Source: Blastocatellia bacterium (GTDB lineage: Bacteria > Acidobacteriota > Blastocatellia > Pyrinomonadales > Pyrinomonadaceae). From it: DNA of 15,102 nt. The notes beneath the pieces are model-generated. The model searched no databases, was not told where the DNA came from, and saw nothing but the letters and a program-made list of their open reading frames with translations. The translations under genes and the position numbers were made by a program. The stretch lies in contig JACDAY010000155.1 in the NCBI GenBank assembly GCA_013695195.1, forward strand, positions 1 to 15,102. The letters are read 5' to 3'. Shown in pieces: positions 6,659 to 12,308 of this stretch (position 1 is the first letter of the stretch; each line of letters opens with the position of its first letter).

Positions 6659-7627
6659 TTAAATATTTACCGGAGTTTGTTTTGAGAATAAATTATCAGC
6701 CTCATGCTGTTTAGCCAAAAAATTCGCAGCCATCAATACAAAACTGATCCATACTGCATCCGCCAGGAACAGATGTCCAAGCTGCATAACGATCGGGCCG
6801 AGCGTTAAAAGCGTGAGCGCTCCGAAAGCGATCTGCAGCAGTATTAAAACCGATAGAATGTTTGACCAGTAGCCGACGAAAGGATCGTTATCCGATTGCC
6901 GCTTCAGCCAGCCCGCAAGAAAAATGAGATAGACGCTGGTCATTATCGACAATATCGGATGGCTGAGACGCAGCCGGAGAAGGCCGTGCGATGAATTTGC
7001 AAAATCCATGACAATTCCCTCACCTACTGAGGTTGATGGGAATAGCATACTGCTCAACGCGGCAACCGAGCCGCTCGTTCCGACTAGAAAAAGAGCGATC
7101 ACAGCCAGCCCTAGCAGCATGAGTGCTTTCGGTTCACAATTCAAACTAATACGCCGTCCGCTGCTCGCAAACCATGCTGTCAGGGTCAGAAATGCAAGCA
7201 GGATGAACGTATTCGTCAAATGTCCGATTGCCCAAAACGGACGTGCCGCCGTCAAGGCCTCCGCTGTGTTTCCGGTCAGCACAAGCCCTGCTCCGACAAG
7301 CGCCTCTGTAATTATAAAAATGAAAGAAACCACCGCCGTTTTGCGGATCGGATTCACACTTTCGAACTTGCGAAAAGCCCAGATAAGTAGAATCAAGACC
7401 GCAACAAAAGCGATGCCGCTCGTTACGCGATGTGAAAATTCTATAATGGTTTTTAGTTCCGGAGCCGACGGAATCATCTCGCCGTTGCAAGTCAGCCAAA
7501 ACTGACCGCAGCCATCGCCCGATTTTGAGGCTCTCAGAAAAACGCCCCAAAGAATTACGACAATATTATAGGCCAGGACAATCCAAGTATACTTTGCGAA
7601 CGCGGACGATGTTTTTCCGGTTTTCAT
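6659..7627 (-). CDS. ctaA: Heme A synthase (COX15/CtaA family)
   Basis: CtaA is an integral-membrane enzyme that converts heme O to heme A for aa3-type cytochrome oxidases. The 322-residue protein has about eight hydrophobic segments. Four histidines sit where the family has its heme ligands: H66 (EFSHR), H137 (AIGHL), H224 (RLSHP) and H286 (QLGHL), plus the conserved E63 three residues before H66. An extracellular-loop Cys pair, C40 and C47 (DGCGQFWLTCNG), matches the Bacillus CtaA disulfide pair. I chose ATG 7627; a TTG nine bases upstream (7636) is an alternative, with AGGAAG about 14 bases before it. Its presence implies an aerobic respiratory chain with heme A. Heme O synthase and oxidase genes are not in the window. 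It converges with the acyltransferase gene across a 52-base gap with no clear hairpin terminator. Confidence 0.9.
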   Translation of the reverse strand: MKTGKTSSAFAKYTWIVLAYNIVVILWGVFLRASKSGDGCGQFWLTCNGEMIPSAPELKTIIEFSHRVTSGIAFVAVLILLIWAFRKFESVNPIRKTAVVSFIFIITEALVGAGLVLTGNTAEALTAARPFWAIGHLTNTFILLAFLTLTAWFASSGRRISLNCEPKALMLLGLAVIALFLVGTSGSVAALSSMLFPSTSVGEGIVMDFANSSHGLLRLRLSHPILSIMTSVYLIFLAGWLKRQSDNDPFVGYWSNILSVLILLQIAFGALTLLTLGPIVMQLGHLFLADAVWISFVLMAANFLAKQHEADNLFSKQTPVNI

Positions 7628-7736
7628 TCCGATCAATTTGAAAAGTTCAGCTTCCTTCTTTCGCTCCGAACATTCCGGTGTCAGAATAGCATCTGTAAAT
7701 AATATTCTGTAACCGGGGCAGTATCAGATACGCCTA

Positions 7737-7922
7737 ATGGAAATCGAGCATTTTTTCACCTGTCCGTATTGCTGGCAGGAAATTTCTTTTGTTTTGGATC
7801 TCTCTGTCCAAGCGCAAAGTTATGTCGAGGACTGTGAAGTTTGCTGCCGCCCCATTCAGATCCGTTACACAGCCGAAAATATGGTGCTTTCAACCTTTGA
7901 GGCAGAAGATGTTGAGCAATAG
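7737..7922 (+). CDS. CPXCG-type cysteine-rich small protein
   Basis: This 61-residue acidic protein has two Cys pairs, CPYC (residues 9-12) and CEVC (33-36), the spacing of a small zinc ribbon. This matches the CPXCG-motif cysteine-rich family; function is unknown. Here the first motif is CPYCWQE rather than CPYCGE, so the glycine is lost, and an extra Cys (C37) follows the second pair. It starts at ATG 7737 with no clear Shine-Dalgarno and ends TAG at 7920-7922. It is first in a tight group with tlyA and the DUF5522 gene (gap 15-36 bases depending on the tlyA start). Confidence 0.8.
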   Translation: MEIEHFFTCPYCWQEISFVLDLSVQAQSYVEDCEVCCRPIQIRYTAENMVLSTFEAEDVEQ

Positions 7923-7958
7923 AAAGCGGTCCCCGATATGGCCTGCTTCCGTTTTCGA

Positions 7959-8699
7959 ATGAAAAAAGAACGCATAGATAAATTACTGCAGGAATTCGGA
8001 TTTGTGGATTCATCCGCAAAAGCCCGGGCCTTAGTGATGGCCGGTTCCGTTCTCGTCAACGAAAAACGCGTCAACAAGCCTTCGGAAAGTTTTCCTTTGA
8101 ATGCTCAAATTCGTGTTAAAGGCGAAACTCTCGAATCGAGATATGTGGGGCGCGGGGGACTAAAACTCGAAAAAGCGCTTTCGGATTTTCATATCTGTCC
8201 GGACGGATATGTCTGTCTTGATGTCGGCTCCTCAACCGGCGGCTTTACCGATTGTCTGCTAAAGCACGGTGCCGGAAAAGTCGTTGCTATCGACGTCGGA
8301 ACTAATCAGATCGTGTGGGGCCTTCGGAACGATCCGCGAGTCGAGGTCCGTGAAAATACAAACGCACGCAATCTGGCAACCGGCGATTTTAACGAGAAAT
8401 TCGACATTGCGGTAATGGACGTTTCGTTTATATCCGTGAAAATGCTTCTGCCGGTTTTGATCCCTTTGCTCAAGGACGAAGGAAAGATCATTACACTCAT
8501 CAAACCGCAATTCGAGGTTGGAAAAGGCGAAGTGGGGAACGGCGGAATTGTCCGTGAACCGGAAAAGCAGGATCGTGTAGTTTATGAAATTAATCAGTTC
8601 GCCCTGGCGGCCGGCCTGCGGGTTATCGGTGTGATCGAATCCCCGATTTTCGGTGCGGCAGGCAACAGGGAATTCCTTGCTCTTTATGGAAAAAGGTAA
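7959..8699 (+). CDS. tlyA: TlyA family rRNA 2'-O-ribose methyltransferase
   Basis: TlyA methylates ribose 2'-OH groups in 16S and 23S rRNA; the family is also annotated as hemolysin A. This 246-residue protein has an N-terminal S4 RNA-binding domain (about 1-60: RIDKLLQEFG, SSAKARALVMAGSVLVN) and an FtsJ-type Rossmann methyltransferase. The SAM motif DVGSSTGG is at 88-95. The RGGLKLEKAL segment (65-74) and the residues K69, D154 (AVMDVSF) and K182 (IKPQFEVGKG) match the K-D-K-E catalytic set. The family begins MKKxRLDxLL, so I chose ATG 7959; an in-frame ATG at 7938 adds seven residues and cannot be excluded. The gene ends 14 bases inside the next gene, so translation is probably coupled. Confidence 0.9.
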   Translation: MKKERIDKLLQEFGFVDSSAKARALVMAGSVLVNEKRVNKPSESFPLNAQIRVKGETLESRYVGRGGLKLEKALSDFHICPDGYVCLDVGSSTGGFTDCLLKHGAGKVVAIDVGTNQIVWGLRNDPRVEVRENTNARNLATGDFNEKFDIAVMDVSFISVKMLLPVLIPLLKDEGKIITLIKPQFEVGKGEVGNGGIVREPEKQDRVVYEINQFALAAGLRVIGVIESPIFGAAGNREFLALYGKR

Positions 8700-8874
8700 T
8701 AAAAAGGACTCGAAGCTCAAAGAATTGACGACTGAGTTTAAAGAGGGAGTCGATTATTATTTTGAGGACGGATTAATGATACTTACCGCTCATTTTCTGA
8801 GAAAACGCGGGTATTGCTGCGATAATAGTTGCAGAAATTGCCCGTATCCAAAAGATCAGCTCAAAAATGATTAG
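8686..8874 (+). CDS. DUF5522 domain small protein
   Basis: This 62-residue protein of unknown function matches DUF5522: a YYFEDGLMILTAHFLRKRG segment followed by a Cys-rich end CCDNSCRNCPY. The four Cys residues (CC-x3-C-x2-C) suggest a metal or Fe-S site. It begins at ATG 8686, 14 bases inside the end of tlyA; an open frame upstream to 8653 is only the tlyA overlap. It ends TAG at 8872-8874, sharing bases with the stop codon of convergent arsR (8871-8873). Linkage to tlyA hints at an RNA-related or ribosome-related role, which is inference only. Confidence 0.75.
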   Translation: MEKGNKKDSKLKELTTEFKEGVDYYFEDGLMILTAHFLRKRGYCCDNSCRNCPYPKDQLKND

Positions 8875-9341
8875 AGCAGAAATTCTTCCAACTCATTGTG
8901 AGCCGAGATTTCTAGATTGCGATATTTGCCTTTAGAGACATCAAAGTCATCTTGAGATAAAAAGTTGATAGGGGTGCGGGCGATCTGGATCAACATTTCA
9001 GGTGAACAGCAAACCTGCTTGTATTTCTCCCTGTCGTTTCGTAAATCTTCCTGACCATCGAGCCAATTCAAAACCTCTTCGAAAACTTTTCTGCGGCCTT
9101 CACCTTGCGGTTTTAAAAGACTGTAATGCATCCATTTGCCATCGCGTCTGGCTTGAACTATGCCTGCATTTCGCAGATATGCCAGATGGCGTGAGATCTT
9201 AGGCTGGCTGCTTCCGATTACTTCGGTGAAAAAGCAGACGCAGACTTCTTCATCCCGCATAAGATTAAGAATGCGCAGGCGGGTTTTATCCGCCAGAGCC
9301 ATAAAAAACATTTCCATATACGTTAAAGCGTTTTCGTTCAT
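8871..9341 (-). CDS. arsR: ArsR family arsenic-responsive repressor
   Basis: This 156-residue winged-helix repressor is expected to release its operator on binding trivalent arsenic. The recognition helix is SSQPKISRHLAYLRNAG (44-60) and the wing is ARRDGKWMHYSL. Two thiol sites are visible: C34-V-C36 in EEVCVCFF, like the CVC site of plasmid R773 ArsR, and a vicinal pair C111-C112 (QVCCSPE) near the C-terminus. The protein is longer than the usual 100-120 residues because of a C-terminal extension after the Cys pair. It starts at ATG 9341, divergent from the arsI operon, with no Shine-Dalgarno. Its predicted promoter puts the start of the transcript about five bases from the ATG. It probably represses both directions. 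Confidence 0.9.
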   Translation of the reverse strand: MNENALTYMEMFFMALADKTRLRILNLMRDEEVCVCFFTEVIGSSQPKISRHLAYLRNAGIVQARRDGKWMHYSLLKPQGEGRRKVFEEVLNWLDGQEDLRNDREKYKQVCCSPEMLIQIARTPINFLSQDDFDVSKGKYRNLEISAHNELEEFLL

Positions 9342-9352
9342 GCAAAAACAAT

Positions 9353-9381
9353 ATCATAAAAATGAAATTTTGTGTTGACAA
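9353..9381 (-). promoter_or_regulatory. Promoter of arsR (minus strand)
   Basis: On the minus strand the -35 is TTGTCA (9381-9376) and the -10 is TATGAT (9358-9353), each matching consensus at 5 of 6 positions, with an exact 17-base spacer. The start site would be near 9346, leaving a leader of only about five bases before the arsR ATG at 9341. The -35 overlaps that of the opposite arsI promoter. Confidence 0.6.
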
Positions 9382-9403
9382 AAATAAATGCCAGGAATAT
9401 ATT
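9375..9403 (+). promoter_or_regulatory. Promoter of the arsI-PLP-aqp-arsC operon
   Basis: The -35 is a perfect TTGACA (9375-9380), followed by a 17-base spacer and the -10 TATATT (9398-9403, 5 of 6). The predicted start site is near 9410, giving a leader of roughly 46 bases with TAGGGG (9444-9449) six bases before the arsI ATG. The -10 lies inside the first of three palindromes proposed as operator, so bound repressor would block polymerase. Confidence 0.75.
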
Positions 9404-9433
9404 CGTTCTTACATATGTGTTAAAGCATATATG
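9395..9433. promoter_or_regulatory. Candidate ArsR operator: three phased palindromes
   Basis: Three perfect palindromes occur in succession: GAATATATTC (9395-9404), ACATATGT (9411-9418) and CATATATG (9426-9433). Their centres are 15 bases apart in both intervals. They cover the -10 and start region of the arsI promoter. ArsR/SmtB repressors bind AT-rich inverted repeats in such positions, so this is the natural operator candidate. Which palindrome or pair is recognised cannot be told from sequence. Confidence 0.5.
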
Positions 9434-9455
9434 AATTTATAGTTAGGGGTTAAGA

Positions 9456-9914
9456 ATGAAAACACATCTTTCGATCAATGTCACCAATGTAAAAGACAGC
9501 ATCAATTTCTATACAGTTATGTTTGGGGTTGAACCCGTAAAGGTTCGGGCCGACTACGCGAAATTCGATATCGACAATCCGCGCTTGAACTTCACAATGA
9601 ACCAGCAAAGTTTTGAAAGGGGCGGCTCACTTTCTCATTTAGGGTTACAGGTCGAATCGACCGAGGAAGTACTGGAAATGACAGAGCGCTGGGCGGCCGG
9701 GGGGCTTGTTACTTTGGCAGAGATGAAGACTGATTGCTGTTATGCCTTGCAGGACAAAACATGGGTTCAGGATCCGGACGGCAACCGATGGGAAGTTTTC
9801 ACCGTTCTGGAAAATACCGAAGGCACTGAAAAGACGGCGTCCGGTTGTTGCAGTCTGTCCGTTGGAGCGGTTAGTATAAATCGTTCTGAAAACAACACAG
9901 CCGTGGTTAGATAA
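9456..9914 (+). CDS. arsI: ArsI-type C-As lyase (ArsI/CadI family VOC protein)
   Basis: ArsI is a non-heme Fe(II) dioxygenase of the vicinal oxygen chelate fold that cleaves the C-As bond of methylarsenite and aromatic arsenicals, giving arsenite. The 152-residue protein shows the metal triad H4, H61 (LSHLGLQV) and E113 (RWEVFTVL), and the substrate-binding vicinal pair C94-C95 (TDCCYALQDKTW). These are the diagnostic features separating ArsI from other VOC proteins. A second CC pair (C131-C132) lies in the C-terminal tail. It is the first gene of the operon, with TAGGGG six bases before the ATG. Some relatives are annotated as cadmium-induced CadI, but the arsenic context favours ArsI. Confidence 0.87.
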   Translation: MKTHLSINVTNVKDSINFYTVMFGVEPVKVRADYAKFDIDNPRLNFTMNQQSFERGGSLSHLGLQVESTEEVLEMTERWAAGGLVTLAEMKTDCCYALQDKTWVQDPDGNRWEVFTVLENTEGTEKTASGCCSLSVGAVSINRSENNTAVVR

Positions 9915-9917
9915 AGA

Positions 9918-11093
9918 ATGAGCGAAAAGTCCTTTGATACTTTGGCCGTACATGCGGGCGAAGACCGAACGCAGAATCACGGAGCAGTTTCGGTTCCTAT
10001 ATATCCTGCGTCGGTCTTTGCCTTTACGGATGCAGACGAGGGTGCGGCGATCCACAATCACGAAAAGGAAGGTTATTTCTATGGCCGCCTGGGAAATCCC
10101 ACCCAATCCGCTTTGGAGAAGGTCATGGCCGAGCTGGAAAATGGCGAGGGCGCCCTGGCGTTTGCCTCCGGTATGGCGGCTGTTTCGGCATCTATTTTTA
10201 CAATCGTGAAATCCGGCGATCACATCGTGGCGCCCGGGTCGATGTATTCTACAACGACGAACTTTTTTCAGTATCTGCACGAAAATTTCGGGGTCGAAAC
10301 GACTTTTACCGACGCGGCAAATGTCGAAAATTATCGGGAAGCTACTCAACCAAATACAAAGATATTTTGGATCGAAACGCCTTCGAATCCATTAGTAAGG
10401 ATCACGGATATTGCCGCCGTCGCTGAATTCGCTATGACTAAAGGCATCAAAACGATAGCCGATAATACCTTCGCAACACCTTTCAATCAGCGGCCATTGG
10501 AACTAGGTGTTGATCTTCTTGTTCACAGCGCCACTAAATATCTGGGAGGCCACAGCGATCTGACCGCAGGGTTGATGGTCGGCAGCAGGGATATAATCGA
10601 TAAGGCCAGACTTTCAACGACAAAACTGTTTGGCGGGAATATAGCCCCGGCGGTCGCATGGCTGTTGATGCGCGGAATTAAAACTCTGGCGCTGCGCATG
10701 GAGCGGCATAATGCCAACGCATCTGTTTTAGCAAATATGTTGGCCGGACACGCAAAAGTACAGGAAGTTTTTTATCCGGGTTTGAAAACTCACCAGAATC
10801 ATGAGATTGCGAAACGGCAAATGACAGGCTTTGGCGGTATGATCGGGTTCGATCTTGGGAGCTTCGGGGCCGCAAAGTTATTCATAAATAACGTAAAGCT
10901 TTGCACCTTGGCGACTTCGCTCGGAGGCGTTGAGACGATTGTGCAGCATTCCGCAGCGATGACGCACGCCGCGTTACCGCCGGAACAGCGGGCCATGGCA
11001 GGCATTTCCGATGGGTTGATCAGACTTTCTGTCGGGATAGAGGATGTCGATGATCTTTCTCAAGATCTGGAGCAAGCGCTGAACGCTATTTAA
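9918..11093 (+). CDS. Cys/Met metabolism PLP-dependent enzyme (cystathionine/methionine gamma-lyase-like)
   Basis: This 391-residue fold-type I PLP enzyme belongs to the trans-sulfuration family (cystathionine gamma-synthase, gamma-lyase, methionine gamma-lyase, O-acetylhomoserine sulfhydrylase). Visible features are YGRLGNPT (Y55, R57 phosphate contacts), Y110 in GSMYSTT, D182 (ADNTFATPF), the Schiff-base lysine K207 in SATKYLGGH, and the C-terminal SLGGVETI and RLSVGIED substrate segments. Position 112 is Thr, not the Cys typical of dedicated methionine gamma-lyases, so the exact reaction is open. It starts three bases after arsI and ends four bases before the aquaporin gene, so it is firmly within the ars operon. 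A role supplying sulfide or thiol for arsenic handling, or processing an organoarsenical, is speculative. Confidence 0.87.
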   Translation: MSEKSFDTLAVHAGEDRTQNHGAVSVPIYPASVFAFTDADEGAAIHNHEKEGYFYGRLGNPTQSALEKVMAELENGEGALAFASGMAAVSASIFTIVKSGDHIVAPGSMYSTTTNFFQYLHENFGVETTFTDAANVENYREATQPNTKIFWIETPSNPLVRITDIAAVAEFAMTKGIKTIADNTFATPFNQRPLELGVDLLVHSATKYLGGHSDLTAGLMVGSRDIIDKARLSTTKLFGGNIAPAVAWLLMRGIKTLALRMERHNANASVLANMLAGHAKVQEVFYPGLKTHQNHEIAKRQMTGFGGMIGFDLGSFGAAKLFINNVKLCTLATSLGGVETIVQHSAAMTHAALPPEQRAMAGISDGLIRLSVGIEDVDDLSQDLEQALNAI

Positions 11094-11097
11094 CTTC

Positions 11098-11766
11098 ATG
11101 ACATTAACACGAAAGCTGACGGCCGAATTTCTGGGTACCGCCGGGCTGTTGACCGTAGTTGTCGGTTCGGGAATAATGGGTGAACGACTTGCGGGCGGAA
11201 ACGTGGCAATCGTGCTTTTGGCAAACTCGTTAGCAACGGGCGCAGGACTGGTTTTTCTCATATATGGTTTTGCAAATATTTCAGGCGCTCATTTCAATCC
11301 GGTGGTTACGCTTACCGAAACATTTCGTGGAAATCTTAAATGGAGCGATTGCGGTCTTTACTGTGTTATTCAAATTCTGGGAGCGTTTTCGGGCGTCGGT
11401 TTGGCGAATCTGATGTTCGGATTGCCCGCCTTTTTCGCCTCGGCCAAGATAAGGGAAGGCAATGCTCAATTTCTCGGCGAATTTATCGCAACATTCGGCC
11501 TGATCGCTGTAATCCGTACTGGAGTAAAATTTCAATTGAATCTGGTTCCCGTGTTGGTGGCATGCTATATCACTGCGGCATATTGGTTTACAAGCTCTAC
11601 GTCGTTTGCGAACCCAGCCGTTACACTGGCCCGTTCGGTGTCGGACACTTTTGCCGGAATCGCTCCCTCGAGTGTTCCGATGTTTATAATTGCGCAGTTA
11701 TTCGGAGCGCTTGCCGCGATGATTGTTTTCGACTGGCTTTTGAAGGAGGAAACGGAGAATGGATGA
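11098..11766 (+). CDS. Aquaporin/aquaglyceroporin family channel in the ars operon
   Basis: This 222-residue MIP-family channel has six hydrophobic segments and two half-helix motifs: NPV at 67-69 (GAHFNPVVTL) and NPA at 172-174 (SFANPAVTLARS). In Sinorhizobium an aquaglyceroporin (AqpS) coupled to ArsC lets arsenite flow out after arsenate reduction; the same job is inferred here because arsC follows directly and no ArsB or Acr3 pump is present. The selectivity-filter Arg normally next to the second NPA is replaced by Val, and the nearest Arg is R179 four residues later, implying an altered, possibly wider pore. The ATG at 11098 has no clear Shine-Dalgarno, suggesting coupling. The gene overlaps arsC by 8 bases. 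Confidence 0.85.
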   Translation: MTLTRKLTAEFLGTAGLLTVVVGSGIMGERLAGGNVAIVLLANSLATGAGLVFLIYGFANISGAHFNPVVTLTETFRGNLKWSDCGLYCVIQILGAFSGVGLANLMFGLPAFFASAKIREGNAQFLGEFIATFGLIAVIRTGVKFQLNLVPVLVACYITAAYWFTSSTSFANPAVTLARSVSDTFAGIAPSSVPMFIIAQLFGALAAMIVFDWLLKEETENG

Positions 11767-12184
11767 AAAAAGAAAGATACTGATATTGTGCACTGGAAAT
11801 TCCGCGAGAAGTCAGATGGCTGAGGGGCTCCTAAATCATATTGGCGGAGGCGAATATGAAGTGTTCAGTGCCGGGACAAATCCTGGTTCGGTTCGTCACG
11901 AAGCGGTCAAAGTAATGGAGGAGATCGGGATTGATATATCTTTTCATCGTTCGAAGTCTGTGGATGAATTTTCCGGCGTCGGGATAGATTTTGTTATAAC
12001 CGTTTGCGACAATGCAAAGCAAAACTGCCCGTATTTCCCGCCCAAAACGAAGCTGATCCATCACTCTTTCGATGATCCGGCGAAGGTCGAAGGTAATGAA
12101 GAAACGCGAATGGCCGCATTCCGACAAGTACGAGACGAAATTAATCAGTTTTTTACAAAGGATTTCGTAAAGATTATAAATTGA
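11759..12184 (+). CDS. arsC: Arsenate reductase, low-molecular-weight phosphatase (thioredoxin-coupled) type
   Basis: ArsC reduces arsenate to arsenite. The 141-residue protein has the PTPase P-loop CTGNSARS (C11 nucleophile, R17) and two further redox cysteines, C83 and C90 (TVCDNAKQNCP), matching the C10/C82/C89 triad of the Staphylococcus/Bacillus enzymes that are recycled by thioredoxin. The aspartate acid of the phosphatase fold is in SFDDP (105-107). A strong Shine-Dalgarno AGGAGG (11744-11749) sits nine bases before the ATG, inside the aquaporin gene. It is the last gene of the operon. No hairpin with a T-tail follows on the plus strand before the convergent Clp gene. Confidence 0.94.
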   Translation: MDEKRKILILCTGNSARSQMAEGLLNHIGGGEYEVFSAGTNPGSVRHEAVKVMEEIGIDISFHRSKSVDEFSGVGIDFVITVCDNAKQNCPYFPPKTKLIHHSFDDPAKVEGNEETRMAAFRQVRDEINQFFTKDFVKIIN

Positions 12185-12259
12185 TCAAAAAGTCATTTAA
12201 AACGGCGTATCGGATACGAATCTAAAAACTTCGGCCCACATGCAGGAGAATAGAAAAGA

Positions 12260-12279
12260 GGAACGAAACGATTCGTTCC
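12260..12279 (-). terminator. Intrinsic terminator of the Clp-type ATPase gene
   Basis: A perfect 8-bp stem, GGAACGAA (12260-12267) with TTCGTTCC (12272-12279), closes a four-base loop. Read on the minus strand it is followed by TCTTTTCTATT, a T-rich tail, about 30 bases after the stop codon of the ATPase gene at 12309. On the plus strand no T-run follows, so it is less likely to end arsC transcription. The remaining 12185-12259 stretch holds only a short palindrome at 12206-12218 and no gene. Confidence 0.6.
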
Positions 12280-12308
12280 CCCGGAGGACTTCTAAATTAA
12301 TCATTTTG

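Noticed and set aside
7008..7505. 165-codon open frame on the plus strand
   Set aside because: It lies entirely antisense to ctaA, whose motifs and heme ligands are clear.
12206..12218. CGTATC-G-GATACG palindrome after arsC, considered as a terminator
   Set aside because: Short stem without a following T-run on the plus strand. An operator role cannot be supported either.
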